DNA from: Actinomycetospora termitidis
GTDB lineage: Bacteria; Actinomycetota; Actinomycetes; Mycobacteriales; Pseudonocardiaceae
NCBI RefSeq assembly: GCF_030286555.1
Contig: NZ_JASVWF010000006.1
Coordinates: 124,001-188,000, forward strand
Direction of reading: 5' to 3'
Length of the DNA stretch: 64,000 nt
Within the stretch, counting starts at the first letter, position 1. Each line of letters begins with the position of its first letter. The notes under the pieces were generated by a model. It did not search any database. It saw nothing but the letters and a program-made list of their open reading frames with translations, and was not told where the DNA came from. A program made the translations under genes and the position numbers. This document shows positions 1-9,524 of the stretch, piece by piece.

Positions 1-438
1 TCGCACGTGCTGCCGGCGTTGATCCGGAAGTTCCACGAGGCCCACGTCGCCGGTGATGCGACGGTGACGGTGTGGGGCACGGGGACGCCGCGGCGGGAGT
101 TCCTGCACGTCGATGACCTGGCGGCGGCGTGTGTGCACCTGCTGGAGGCCTACGACGACCCGGCGCCGATCAACGTCGGCACGGGTGAGGACGTGACGAT
201 CGCGGAGCTGGCGTCGCTGGTGGCGGCGACCGTGGGGTTCTCCGGGGAGATCGTGTACGACACGTCGCGGCCGGACGGGACGCCGCGCAAGGTGCTGGAC
301 GTCTCGAAGATCGCCTCGACGGGGTGGAAGCCGCGGATCGGGCTGGCCGAGGGCCTCGCATCGACCTATCGCTGGTACTTGGACAATGTCGCCGGCGAGG
401 GGGCCGGTGCTGAGCAGATGTCGGGGGTTGTGAAATGA
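1..438 (+). CDS. fcl: GDP-L-fucose synthase, C-terminal part
   Basis: This is the 3' part of an extended short-chain dehydrogenase/epimerase gene; the reading frame is open to the left edge, so the NAD(P)-binding N-terminus is outside the window. The visible part has the substrate-side motifs of GDP-4-keto-6-deoxymannose epimerase/reductase: [32 protein letters not shown] and a closing GWKP..GL segment. The enzyme makes GDP-L-fucose in the cytoplasm from the product of the next gene. Its stop overlaps the start of gmd (ATGA), so the two are co-translated. GC content is normal for the genome here, unlike the block that follows gmd. Confidence 0.9.
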   Translation, partial: SHVLPALIRKFHEAHVAGDATVTVWGTGTPRREFLHVDDLAAACVHLLEAYDDPAPINVGTGEDVTIAELASLVAATVGFSGEIVYDTSRPDGTPRKVLDVSKIASTGWKPRIGLAEGLASTYRWYLDNVAGEGAGAEQMSGVVK

Positions 439-1418
439 AGCGCGCCATCATTACGGGGATCACCGGGCAGGACGGGTCGTACCTGACGGAGCTGTTGCTC
501 TCGAAGGGTTACGAGGTGCACGGGATCATCCGGCGTTCCTCGACGTTCAACACCGGCCGCATCGAGCACCTGTACCAGGACCCGCACGACCCGGAGCAGC
601 GTCTGGTGCTGCACTACGGCGACCTCACCGACTCCAGCCGTCTGGTGACGTTGATCGAGAAGGTCCGGCCCGACGAGGTGTACCACCTGGCGGCCCAGTC
701 GCATGTGCGCGTGAGCTTCGACGAGCCGGAGTACACCGGCAACACCACCGGGGTGGGCACCACCCGGCTGCTCGAGGCCATCCGCATGGTCGGGATCGAC
801 ACCCGCTACTACCAGGCGAGTTCGTCGGAGATGTTCGGTGCGACCCCGCCGCCGCAGAACGAGGACACCCCGTTCTACCCGCGCTCCCCCTATGGGGCGG
901 CGAAGGTCTACGGCTACTGGATGGCCCGGAACTACCGTGAGGCGCACGGGATGTTCGCGGTGAACGGGATCCTGTTCAACCACGAGTCCCCGCGCCGTGG
1001 GGAGACGTTCGTGACCCGCAAGATCGCCCGCGCCGCGGCGGCGATCGCGCAGGGCAAGGAGCAGTTCGTCTACCTGGGGAACCTGGACGCGATCCGGGAC
1101 TGGGGGTACGCCGCGGAGTACGTCGAGGGCATGTGGCGGATGCTGCAGGCCGACCAGGGTGACGACTACGTGCTGGCGACCGGGACCGCGACCACGGTGC
1201 GCGAGTGGGTCCAGTACTGCTTCGACCACGTCAACCTCGACTGGGAGAAGCACGTCCGGTTCGACGAGACCTACCTGCGCCCCACCGAGGTCGACGCCCT
1301 GATCGGCGACGCGTCCAAGGCCGAGAAGATCCTGGGCTGGAAGGCGCAGACCATGCCCGACGAGCTCGCCCGCATCATGGTCGAGGCGGAACTCGTCGAC
1401 CGCATCGACAGTGTATGA
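435..1418 (+). CDS. gmd: GDP-mannose 4,6-dehydratase
   Basis: Full-length 327-residue extended SDR enzyme converting GDP-D-mannose to GDP-4-keto-6-deoxy-D-mannose, the first step to GDP-fucose or GDP-rhamnose. The N-terminal Rossmann motif [10 protein letters not shown], the family-typical [12 protein letters not shown] stretch, and the YxxxK catalytic pair in [10 protein letters not shown] are all present. [16 protein letters not shown] is also diagnostic of Gmd. It overlaps fcl by 4 bp, and the next gene starts inside its last codons (ATG at 1415). The order fcl-gmd at the head of a polysaccharide cluster points to a deoxyhexose in the polymer. Confidence 0.95.
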   Translation: MKRAIITGITGQDGSYLTELLLSKGYEVHGIIRRSSTFNTGRIEHLYQDPHDPEQRLVLHYGDLTDSSRLVTLIEKVRPDEVYHLAAQSHVRVSFDEPEYTGNTTGVGTTRLLEAIRMVGIDTRYYQASSSEMFGATPPPQNEDTPFYPRSPYGAAKVYGYWMARNYREAHGMFAVNGILFNHESPRRGETFVTRKIARAAAAIAQGKEQFVYLGNLDAIRDWGYAAEYVEGMWRMLQADQGDDYVLATGTATTVREWVQYCFDHVNLDWEKHVRFDETYLRPTEVDALIGDASKAEKILGWKAQTMPDELARIMVEAELVDRIDSV

Positions 1419-2482
1419 ATTCGCTCGCGGGTAAACGATTCAGTCTCACCGTACTCTACCCCGCTCTGGCCTGGTACTTCTTACATTATGGCTTCTTCCC
1501 AGGTTTCCGAACGCGTAGCTACTCAGCAGCCGGGTTCAATTCGATTTACGACGGGGGGATCTACCGTTACCGACTCGTCGGGGTCGCACTTGTGCGTGCT
1601 GTCGACGGTACGCTTGGCGCGGAGGCGAGGAAGTACTTAGGGGCACGTCCCGCTTGGATGTACACGCTAGCGCCACAGCTTGACTCCGGCCTCTACCTGT
1701 CAATGTTTGTTGTTGGTGCAGCGTCACTCCTAGTGACAGCCCAATGCCTTTACAAGCTCCTTCTGTCGGTACCGGGTGAGGAGCGGGAGTCTCTCTACTG
1801 CGTGCTTATCGCCGTTGTCGTCCTTACTTCGTACATCATTACTCCCTACGATCAACTAGCATATGCGATGCTTGTGCTTTCCGCATACCTATTCCTGAGC
1901 GCTGGACAGTACTCGACCTACGCGCTAGGCGCGGTGGTCGTTATAGGGACCCTGACTCGGGAGACTCAGGCGCTCTCGCTGGTCTTCGGTGTCGTCTCGC
2001 TCTTCCTGGTCGACCAGCAGCGGCAGGGTGCTCACCTGGTCAAGTTGGGCGTTGCGTTTGCGGCTTTCGTAGTTACATACCTGTCACTTCGCGCGAGTCT
2101 CGGCTGGCAGGCCGGAGTCGTCCAAGACGTCACGGCTGGGGACCAAGGTCTGTTTGCTAACGTCAGTCTGTTGTCAGCAGTTGTAATCGCAGTAATGGTT
2201 CAACGGCTAGCGAGCTCCCGGAACACCGGAAGCTTATGGGTCTGCGCGACCACGTATCTCTTGAGTACTCCGTATCTTGTAACGCTTGCTATTGGCGGTT
2301 CGTACCGAGAAGTCCGTCTAATCACGCCGCTTCTGCTTATACAGGCCATTCTCGTCCATCTTGCTGCTAGTAGACACTCGAACAGCGCCGCGGAGTGGTT
2401 GGCGGCTTGGCGGAGGAAATCCCCTACGAACCGAGGCGCGGAGAAGGGCCAAGCTGGTGCGGCAGATGATGCATCAGTCTGA
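1415..2482 (+). CDS. polytopic membrane protein, possible GT-C-like transferase
   Basis: About 355 residues with many hydrophobic segments (for example [17 protein letters not shown] and [16 protein letters not shown]). I do not recognise a named family. The general look (multi-span protein, short charged loops, RETQ after a membrane helix) resembles GT-C fold glycosyltransferases or other polysaccharide-cluster membrane proteins. The ATG at 1415 overlaps the gmd stop; the frame is open further upstream but that part lies inside gmd. From this gene on base composition changes sharply: TTA, ATA and AGA codons become common, in contrast to gmd. It marks the left edge of an apparently transferred block. 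Confidence 0.7.
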   Translation: MNSLAGKRFSLTVLYPALAWYFLHYGFFPGFRTRSYSAAGFNSIYDGGIYRYRLVGVALVRAVDGTLGAEARKYLGARPAWMYTLAPQLDSGLYLSMFVVGAASLLVTAQCLYKLLLSVPGEERESLYCVLIAVVVLTSYIITPYDQLAYAMLVLSAYLFLSAGQYSTYALGAVVVIGTLTRETQALSLVFGVVSLFLVDQQRQGAHLVKLGVAFAAFVVTYLSLRASLGWQAGVVQDVTAGDQGLFANVSLLSAVVIAVMVQRLASSRNTGSLWVCATTYLLSTPYLVTLAIGGSYREVRLITPLLLIQAILVHLAASRHSNSAAEWLAAWRRKSPTNRGAEKGQAGAADDASV

Positions 2483-3719
2483 CTTTGCGCAAGAGGAACC
2501 CTCGCGTTTACGGGTCCTATTGCAACGAGTCGTGGGCATCGCGCTTTCTACAGTCGCGGCGCAAGCGTTGACGGGCTTAGTTTTTGTAGTGGCAGCCAGG
2601 AACCTAAGCCCGGGTGAGTTTGGAGTAACCGCCGTCCTCATCTCAATAGGCGCTATCTCGGCTGTTTTTCTTGACGGTGGCTTGAACCTCAGTCACGTCA
2701 AGGAAATTTCGGCTGGTGCCAGAAGCGTCGGGAAATCCCAAGACTTAAATAGGGCTAAGCGGCCCATGGTACTAGCCGCGGCGTGTGTCGAAGGATTCGT
2801 CCTCTTTCTGCTTCAGTTCCCGTGGCCTCTGATCCTTGTGTTTGTTCTGCAACTGTGGTTTCTTTGGGAGTCACAAAGCGCGAACGCTCTACTCCGAGCG
2901 AAGGAACTCTTTCGACGAAGCGCAGTTGGTCAAATCGCAGGCCGTCTCGCAGGCCTCGTGAGCACGCTGATATTCGGATCACTTCTGTTTAGAGCAGAGT
3001 ACCTACTCGTCGCACTCGCCATTGGCTATCTAACCGAAGCGATCTTGGATCGCGTACTATTACCTCGCGACTGCAAGAAGACAAAGGTCGAACCTACTTC
3101 GCTAAGAGCACTTGCGTCTACCCATAGAGCTTCACTTTCGTACGGTATGACATCCTTATCCGCGTCAACCCAGCAATTAGACACCCCCATGGTCGCGGCG
3201 GGCGCAGGTGCTGTTGAAGCTGGAGTCTACGCCGCGGCCGGACGTTTGATCGGACCGCTAAACTTTGCGGGTGCGGCATTGGCGATGGTCGCACTACCTT
3301 GGCTTTCTCGAGAGCAGTCTGACGAAGACCGTCGACACCTTGAAGAACGTAGAGTGGTGCGGCTTGCGGTCTTCCTTGCGCTGTTACCGCTCGCCGCTGG
3401 CGCTGTGGGGTACCTCGCTCTGCCATACATATTAGGAGCGGAATACGCGGGGTCAGGCGCGACTTTCTCGGTCCTTGCATGCGGCGCCGCCGTCTCGACG
3501 CTAAATCAAGCTCCCGCTACGGCTCTCCAAGCTCGCGGCCGCCAGAGAGTTGTTGCGTTCTCCGTCGCAATCGGACTATCTGTGGGGGTTTTGGGGACTC
3601 TTGCCTTCGCCTATTTAGGTGGGGCAGTTCTCGCCGCCTTTGCTCTTTTGGTAAGTCAGACGTTGATTCTTTTCGCGCTTGCCCTTCAGCTTCGTGCATC
3701 CCGAGCAAGGGAGCGATAA
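2466..3719 (+). CDS. polysaccharide flippase (Wzx/MATE-like)
   Basis: About 417 residues, nearly all hydrophobic helices, with the N-terminal pattern of O-antigen flippases: VGIALSTVAAQALTGLVFVVAARNLSPGEFGVTAVLISIG, here given only as the family hallmark of an early helix followed by ARxLxPxxFG. It probably flips lipid-linked repeat units across the membrane for the polymerase at 8157. I place the start at the first of two adjacent ATGs (2466), inside the end of the previous gene; GTG at 2457, with GAGAAGG upstream, is an alternative. GC content is low as in its neighbours. Confidence 0.8.
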   Translation: MMHQSDFAQEEPSRLRVLLQRVVGIALSTVAAQALTGLVFVVAARNLSPGEFGVTAVLISIGAISAVFLDGGLNLSHVKEISAGARSVGKSQDLNRAKRPMVLAAACVEGFVLFLLQFPWPLILVFVLQLWFLWESQSANALLRAKELFRRSAVGQIAGRLAGLVSTLIFGSLLFRAEYLLVALAIGYLTEAILDRVLLPRDCKKTKVEPTSLRALASTHRASLSYGMTSLSASTQQLDTPMVAAGAGAVEAGVYAAAGRLIGPLNFAGAALAMVALPWLSREQSDEDRRHLEERRVVRLAVFLALLPLAAGAVGYLALPYILGAEYAGSGATFSVLACGAAVSTLNQAPATALQARGRQRVVAFSVAIGLSVGVLGTLAFAYLGGAVLAAFALLVSQTLILFALALQLRASRARER

Positions 3720-3780
3720 GTTGACTCAACGAGACACGGTGACCAGGAACAACACCATCACTCGAAAGAAGGAACCGCCC

Positions 3781-5190
3781 GTGGACATCGCGAGCACGTT
3801 CTCTGAACTTCGTCGCCGATGGGTCGTTATACTTATCGTAACGCTGGCAGCGACCGCAGCCGCGACGGCAGTGGCCGTTGTGCGATCGCCGCTCTACTCT
3901 GCACGCGTGACTCTCTATGTTTCTGCGTCACCGGGGAATAGTCCCACTACAGCATATCAGGGCAGCCTATTGTCCCAACAGCGAGTCACGTCCTATACCG
4001 AGCTGGTTAGTAATCCGAGGATCACGAGCGACGTGGCAGAGAAGGTTGGAGATACGAGCCCGGACGCGATTGCTCGTGCCCTCGCAGCAACGAGCGAGAC
4101 AGATTCTGTCTTGATCGAACTATCCGCCACAGACCCTTCACCAGAGCGTGCTGCGCTTATAGCAAACACGGCCGCGCAGTCATTCTCGGCTCTCGTGAAC
4201 GATCTTGAAAAGCCCCCAGGTCCCAATGAACCACAGGCGGTTTCACTTCGGCAAGTCGAAACTGCCCTGCCCCCGGACCAACAGTCGTCGGTTGGACGCG
4301 GGACTCAAATCTTGCTCGGAGTACTTGTCGGACTCGCGCTTGGGGTAGGAACGGCGTTAGTCCTAAGTCGTATCGATCGAAAGGTCAGGGGGCGCAGTCA
4401 ACTCGAGCTCGTGACAGGTCGTCCCGTGCTCGCAGTTCTTCCTTGGAGCCCTGAGGTGGCAGATGCGAGTCCTGGATCGACTGACGTAGCAAGCCACTGG
4501 AACGAGGCAATACGTCAGTGGCGCACGAATCTCCAGTTCATGGACGTCGATGGAGGGAGACGCGTCGTCGCACTGACTAGTTCGGTGGCCGGCGAAGGTA
4601 AGACGACGTCAGCGGCGTACTTGGCTTGGTCGATGTCCTTAACAGGACAGCGCGTCCTCTTGGTTGAGGCGGACCTGCGGCGACCTAGACTCGCTCGGCT
4701 CTTCGGTCTTCACGGTGACGTGGGCCTGACTACGCTTCTTGTAGGTCGGGCATCTTTTGAGGACGTGGTGCAGCGAAGCGGTCGTCCCAACTTGGACCTT
4801 ATTGCTTCAGGTCAACTGCCGCCGAATCCGAGTGAGCTCTTGGCGTCTCAGAATATGCGGGATCTGCTTAAGCATGCTGGGCAACGTTATGACGCCGTAG
4901 TTGTAGACACCGCGCCCCTGTTGGCCGTATCTGACACGGCTGCGTTAGCGCCAGCATGTGACGGAGTCGTTCTGATCTGCCGGCAAGATTCGACGACCAT
5001 TGATCAAGTAGAAGAGTCACTCGATGCGCTCAGCGCGGTGTCGGTCGGCGCGATGGGCTCCACTCTCACGATGGCTGCCATGCGAGATAGGGCCGGATAT
5101 TACGCAGACTACACCTCCGGCAGCCAGAGCAACGATACCGCAGAAGTCGGCCCCTTACTGTCGAAGAAGCCTACACCTCGACCAAGGTAG
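3781..5190 (+). CDS. Wzz-like chain-length regulator fused to BY-kinase
   Basis: About 469 residues. An N-terminal Wzz region has two membrane helices (about residues 10-34 and 176-196) flanking an extracytoplasmic loop. The cytoplasmic tyrosine autokinase part follows, with Walker A (GEGKTT, about 270), Walker A' (VLLVEADLRRPR, about 291), Walker B (AVVVDTAP, about 372) and a tyrosine-containing tail (GYYADY, about 438). It should control polymer length and export through autophosphorylation. GTG 3781 is preferred because AAGGA lies 7 bases before it and the protein then begins VDIASTFSEL; TTG 3721 is possible. It lies in the low-GC block. Confidence 0.88.
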   Translation: MDIASTFSELRRRWVVILIVTLAATAAATAVAVVRSPLYSARVTLYVSASPGNSPTTAYQGSLLSQQRVTSYTELVSNPRITSDVAEKVGDTSPDAIARALAATSETDSVLIELSATDPSPERAALIANTAAQSFSALVNDLEKPPGPNEPQAVSLRQVETALPPDQQSSVGRGTQILLGVLVGLALGVGTALVLSRIDRKVRGRSQLELVTGRPVLAVLPWSPEVADASPGSTDVASHWNEAIRQWRTNLQFMDVDGGRRVVALTSSVAGEGKTTSAAYLAWSMSLTGQRVLLVEADLRRPRLARLFGLHGDVGLTTLLVGRASFEDVVQRSGRPNLDLIASGQLPPNPSELLASQNMRDLLKHAGQRYDAVVVDTAPLLAVSDTAALAPACDGVVLICRQDSTTIDQVEESLDALSAVSVGAMGSTLTMAAMRDRAGYYADYTSGSQSNDTAEVGPLLSKKPTPRPR

Positions 5191-5199
5191 GAATCCCTG

Positions 5200-6048
5200 A
5201 TGACATTAGAGCCCATCCCGGCGTGCGCAATAGTGATGACCAAGAACGAGGAACTGGTGATCGAGCGAACGGTCAGGTCGTTACGTAGATTCGCTCAGAT
5301 CCTTGTCGTTGATTCTAATAGCACGGATCAAACGTCCACCTTGGCAACGAAAGCTGGGGCAGACGTAATTCAATTCGAGTGGAACGGTAGGTATCCAAAG
5401 AAGAAGCAATGGTCCATGGACCACACTTTCATCAAATTTGATTGGGTGTTCTTTGTCGACGCGGACGAGTACCCCTCTGCTGCGTTAGTTGAGGACATTG
5501 CACTCAAGTGCCGCGAGTCAACATCGGTGGCCGCCTGGGAAGCTGCACTCGAGTACTCCTTTGACGGCAAGGTTCTTCGTCATGGTCATACTGTTCGCAA
5601 GACCGTGCTCCTCGATCGGTCGCGCTGCAGATTCCCTGAAGTACACGATTTAGAGGTCGCCAATATGTGGGAAGTTGAAGGGCACTACCAGCCGAGAGTC
5701 AGTGGGCGAATCGGTGCGCTCCGTGGCTTCTTGCAACACGAGGATCGGGATCCACTATACGACTATTTTGGACGCCATAATAGATACTCGGATTGGGAAG
5801 CATATCTCAGAACGAATAGGGACATGCAGATGTCTGTCCGCGCGACACGAAGCAGGGCGGGGCGATTGTTCGACGCCGTCCCGTTCAAACCAATTTTCTT
5901 CTTTCTCTATTCTTACATACTGCGGCAGGGATTTCTCGACGGCCGTCCAGGATTCAACTATGCGGTCGCACTCAGCTTCTACTACTGGCAGATATCTCTT
6001 AAGGCTCGAGAGCTGATTCGAGTGCGCGAAGAGGGAGGCCTGCGCTAA
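5200..6048 (+). CDS. glycosyltransferase family 2
   Basis: 282 residues with a GT-A fold: ACAIVMTKNEE at the N-terminus, VVDSNSTDQT, and DADEYP as the metal-binding motif, followed by an HGH..RKTVL..R region typical of WaaE/KdtX-like family 2 transferases and a hydrophobic C-terminal stretch (FFFLYSYILRQGF). It likely adds a sugar to the lipid-linked repeat unit at the membrane. An AGGA lies just upstream of the ATG. It starts 9 bases after the kinase gene, and its stop overlaps the next start (TAATG). GC content is strikingly low, 25 of 60 bases in 5401-5460 by hand count. Confidence 0.88.
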   Translation: MTLEPIPACAIVMTKNEELVIERTVRSLRRFAQILVVDSNSTDQTSTLATKAGADVIQFEWNGRYPKKKQWSMDHTFIKFDWVFFVDADEYPSAALVEDIALKCRESTSVAAWEAALEYSFDGKVLRHGHTVRKTVLLDRSRCRFPEVHDLEVANMWEVEGHYQPRVSGRIGALRGFLQHEDRDPLYDYFGRHNRYSDWEAYLRTNRDMQMSVRATRSRAGRLFDAVPFKPIFFFLYSYILRQGFLDGRPGFNYAVALSFYYWQISLKARELIRVREEGGLR

Positions 6049-7118
6049 TGGCTGCTGAAGTGCTCGGCGCTATGTATCTTGCCACGATGCCCCAGTATCG
6101 GCAAGCCTGCATATCCTGTCTCGATGAACAGATGGGACCAACAGTTCGCTATTATGTAGGCGAAGCGAACATGGACCCGTCTGTTAGGACCAACATTGTT
6201 TCGAATAATGTGGTCTATGTTCGAGATTACCGACTGCTCGGCGGTCGGTTAATGGTGATGTTTGGTAAGTGGGTCGAGGCAGCAACCCTCCGAACTCTTA
6301 TCCTCGATCTCAATCCTCGAAACCTCACCGTATGGATCATTCTCTTCGGTAGGATCTTGCTGCGTCGTCGGACTATCTTTTGGGGACATCTGCATCCACG
6401 GGAAGGCAGGCTAAGCAGAACAGCACGGTTGCGCCGGGCCGTCCGAAAACTTGGCGACGGGATGATATGTTACAGTTACGAACAACAGAAAGAGGCATTA
6501 GAGGAGTTGCCTCGCCAACCTGTATGGGTGGCCCCTAATGCGCTGTACTTGGAAGGCGATATCAAAGCAGGACCGGGCGTGCATCGAGATTCGATTGTCT
6601 ATGTAGGTAGACTTGCGCCCGCGAAGAAGGTGGAGCTAGCGCTGCATGCCTTCTCGCAAGTTCTTGCGGCGCACCCTGGTCTTCGCTTCGTGATCGTCGG
6701 AGACGGCTCAGAGCGGTCTCGTCTCGAGGCCGCGGTTCGAAAGCTTGGGCTGTCCGGTTCGGTGGAATTTGTAGGCTGGATAGCGGACGTAGGTGAGCTG
6801 TCTGCGATCTACGATCGCGCCATCGTCTCTGTATGCCCCGGCTATGCTGGACTAAGCCTCACGCAGAGTCTAGGGTTCGGCGTTCCTCATATTGTTTCAA
6901 GAGATGAACCTCACTCACCCGAGATTGAACTCGAGAGCACAGGAGGGGTCATATATTTCGAGACCGATGACGTAGCCGCCCTGGCTCGTACTATCGAGGA
7001 AGTCGTCCTAACGCCTCCAGAACGTGAAACTCGCGAGAAGTTCAGTGCGCACGTTCGAGCTACCTACTCGGCTGAGAAGATGGCGGACGGCCTGAGGGAG
7101 GCGCTGAGTTCATTATGA
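6048..7118 (+). CDS. glycosyltransferase family 4 (GT-B)
   Basis: 356 residues. The C-terminal half carries the GT4 nucleotide-sugar site: VYVGRLAPAKKVELALHAF, VIVGDGSERSRLEA, and SLTQSLGFGVPHIVS in place of the usual EGFGLPxLE loop, so the acidic residue of the canonical E(x7)E motif seems replaced. The N-terminal acceptor half is divergent. It probably extends the repeat unit. The start overlaps the stop of the GT2 gene and its own stop overlaps the next ATG (ATGA at 7115). Confidence 0.85.
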   Translation: MAAEVLGAMYLATMPQYRQACISCLDEQMGPTVRYYVGEANMDPSVRTNIVSNNVVYVRDYRLLGGRLMVMFGKWVEAATLRTLILDLNPRNLTVWIILFGRILLRRRTIFWGHLHPREGRLSRTARLRRAVRKLGDGMICYSYEQQKEALEELPRQPVWVAPNALYLEGDIKAGPGVHRDSIVYVGRLAPAKKVELALHAFSQVLAAHPGLRFVIVGDGSERSRLEAAVRKLGLSGSVEFVGWIADVGELSAIYDRAIVSVCPGYAGLSLTQSLGFGVPHIVSRDEPHSPEIELESTGGVIYFETDDVAALARTIEEVVLTPPERETREKFSAHVRATYSAEKMADGLREALSSL

Positions 7119-8164
7119 TAAAGAACGGTGCTTGCGCTCGTATCTATCTTTGGTGCCCAAATCATTCTGGCCACCGCCTTTCGTATGCTCGTTATATAGC
7201 TGAAGCAGCGCTGTGTAGCGGTATTGATGTCATCTTGTTAATATCGTCTTCAGCTAGGACGTCTGCGGAATTCGATGTGCATCTTCGTGCTATCGAACCG
7301 AGAATTTCGGTTAGAACTGGGCTGACGTTGAAACGAGCACTGGAAATGAAGCGCTCGGACTCCGATAGTCGGCTGATCATTCCAGACGGAGACGTCCATA
7401 TGGTGGAGCTGGCATGCGGCACACGCACGCTCGCCGGAGTTTCCGTTCTCCTGATGCGGGCCAACGTAGGTGCAGGACTTAGGGCCATGGCGGTCGGATT
7501 CGTCAAGCGAATCCTTGGCCTTGTGATTGGTTTCCGTGGTGGTTCTATTCGAGTGCTCGTTTCCGCGCTCTCTTCGGGAAGCCGATGCGAGGTGCAGGAC
7601 CCAGTCGCAGTGTCGAACGATTTGCAAACTGGTTTCCGGAGAAGTATCGCCAGTACTCGCGAGCCTCGGCTCTTTTGGTTCGGAATACTGGGCTCCGTAA
7701 CCACTCGAAAGAACGTCGTAACTACTCTGCGTGCTGCTCGTGAGTTGGACCGTCCGGTTGGCCTTCTTGTTGCGGGCTCGATTGAGCCACAGGTCTTGCA
7801 ACAACTTCAGACGGAAAACACGCAGAAAGTAGACCTTGAAATCGTAGATGAGGTGCTGAGTCACTGCGATCTCGACGGTATAATCAAGTATTCGGTCGAC
7901 TGCGTCGTCTTGGCGCACTCGAACGAAGGACCTAGTGGTCTTTTTGGCAAGTGCGCCGCGCTTGGAACGCAGACTCTCGCGGCCGGTGCTATTAGCCTTC
8001 AGAAGGATGCGTCGCTATGGCCGGACGGTTCCATGTGGGTGAGCCTAACGGTCGCGGACCTTCGGGATGGAATGGAGAGGGCACTCGCCCGATCAGCACC
8101 GGAGCCCGTATCCGTGTGCGACCCAATGACCTTCGGCCGAACAATGATCGGCTGCAATGTTTGA
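7115..8164 (+). CDS. putative glycosyltransferase, GT4-like
   Basis: 349 residues, less clear than its neighbours. The start IYLWCPNHSGHRLSYARYIAEAA and the later LFWFGILGSVTTRKNVVTTLRAA, with LLVAGSI and SNEGPSGLFGKCAALG, match the layout of GT-B family 4 enzymes: a domain for the acceptor, then a donor site beginning at a G..xxRKN motif. Position between a GT4 gene and the polymerase supports a role in repeat-unit assembly. It overlaps both neighbours by a few bases. A divergent sugar-cluster protein without activity is also possible. Confidence 0.65.
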   Translation: MIKNGACARIYLWCPNHSGHRLSYARYIAEAALCSGIDVILLISSSARTSAEFDVHLRAIEPRISVRTGLTLKRALEMKRSDSDSRLIIPDGDVHMVELACGTRTLAGVSVLLMRANVGAGLRAMAVGFVKRILGLVIGFRGGSIRVLVSALSSGSRCEVQDPVAVSNDLQTGFRRSIASTREPRLFWFGILGSVTTRKNVVTTLRAARELDRPVGLLVAGSIEPQVLQQLQTENTQKVDLEIVDEVLSHCDLDGIIKYSVDCVVLAHSNEGPSGLFGKCAALGTQTLAAGAISLQKDASLWPDGSMWVSLTVADLRDGMERALARSAPEPVSVCDPMTFGRTMIGCNV

Positions 8165-9524
8165 AGGGCGTCGCGGAGCGAGCGTCGTTCTCCTTGCCAT
8201 TGCTGCAAGTTGCGTAGCGGCTGTGGTCGTAGCCCAGTCGCTTGCTCTCTTTATCATTGGGCTAATTGTTCTCATCTTAACGAGCGCCATGTATCGCGTG
8301 ACGGGCTCACTGTCGGGCGCCCTCCTCATGCTCGCTTTCCCGCTGTCGCGCCCGAATATCTTAGGAGAGCAATACGCACTCGTTGCAGTTGCGATTGTCC
8401 TCTTGGCCGCCAGCGCGTCGGCTGTTCGGAAGACTCCTGCTCGTTTGACGACATCCGTTATGCCTCCGTGGTGGATAGTCGCCGTATTGGGCAGCACTGG
8501 CATATATGTAGTCGGTAGGTCTGCGCTGGTAGACTCGATAGCTCAGTTCGATTTGGAAGCGCGAGGGTGGCTCTCGACGGTCGTCGTTCTGTTTGGAACT
8601 GCCGTAGTCCTAAGAAACTCGGACGATCGCGACGGGTTGGCGAAAGGGATGGTGGCTCTTATTGGAGTCCTATGTGCCTCGTATGTCATCACTCTGGCCA
8701 TCTGGGTGGTAGGCGGCCTTGGGTCTGCTCGGCTCGGGACGTTTCCTGTTGGCAGAATTGGTCCTCAGCCCGTCTATTTCCCCTTCACGGTGACTGCGAG
8801 CAGGCTGAGCATTTTCGGTTTGAGCGTTCCGAGATTTACTGGTCTCGGAAGAGAGCCGGGCTGGATGGCCATGTACGCAGGTTTCTCTTACTTCATGGCG
8901 GTGCGGATCGGCTGGACATCCTTCTGGCTTCGACTAGTGTTAGTGGTCGGTCTCTTAGGCACCCTTTCCACAGGCGGGTTTGCGGTTTTCGTTGTCGTGG
9001 TGGTCGTGCAGTACGTAGTGTCTAAGCGGCATCAGAATGCCGCTACACTGTATATAGGGATTTTTTCCGGCAGTGTTGCTATTGGCTTAGCGGTCTGGGT
9101 TGCGGTCTCAGCACCGGGTCTTGGACTCGACGCCAAGCAAGATGTGAACGCGAGTTCGTTATCGGAACGTAACGACGCCACGTCTGCAGGACTGAACGCT
9201 ATTGTGGAGCACCCGTTCGGTGGTGGTTCGGCGCAAAATGTAGGTGGAGTGAATCTCGTCGCTTCTGTAGCGGTTTATGGCATCCCGTTTGTCGTGCTGA
9301 TTTGTTTGGCTTTTGCGTGGTCTCTGATTGTTGTCAAACGGGGATCGAGTAGCGGTGATGTAGGGGCTATTTTAGTGCTGTTCCTGACCTTAGCTACGTC
9401 ACAACCACCAGCAGGTGCGACGTGGGTTTTTGTGAGCCTCATGGTTGTTGCGACTCGCCTGGACGGATGTCCGAGAGGCGCTCCTGCACGCTATCTCGCG
9501 GTTCCAGAACGAGGAGTTGCGTAG
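8157..9524 (+). CDS. O-antigen polymerase/ligase-like membrane protein (Wzy-like)
   Basis: 455 residues with about ten or more hydrophobic helices and one larger loop that includes RFTGLGREPGWMAMYAGFSYFMA, a pattern common in Wzy-like polymerases and O-antigen ligases. With the flippase (2466) and Wzz kinase (3781) it completes a Wzx/Wzy-type assembly set. The ATG overlaps the preceding gene by 8 bases. It is the last gene of the low-GC block; GC rises again after about 9800. Confidence 0.8.
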   Translation: MFEGRRGASVVLLAIAASCVAAVVVAQSLALFIIGLIVLILTSAMYRVTGSLSGALLMLAFPLSRPNILGEQYALVAVAIVLLAASASAVRKTPARLTTSVMPPWWIVAVLGSTGIYVVGRSALVDSIAQFDLEARGWLSTVVVLFGTAVVLRNSDDRDGLAKGMVALIGVLCASYVITLAIWVVGGLGSARLGTFPVGRIGPQPVYFPFTVTASRLSIFGLSVPRFTGLGREPGWMAMYAGFSYFMAVRIGWTSFWLRLVLVVGLLGTLSTGGFAVFVVVVVVQYVVSKRHQNAATLYIGIFSGSVAIGLAVWVAVSAPGLGLDAKQDVNASSLSERNDATSAGLNAIVEHPFGGGSAQNVGGVNLVASVAVYGIPFVVLICLAFAWSLIVVKRGSSSGDVGAILVLFLTLATSQPPAGATWVFVSLMVVATRLDGCPRGAPARYLAVPERGVA

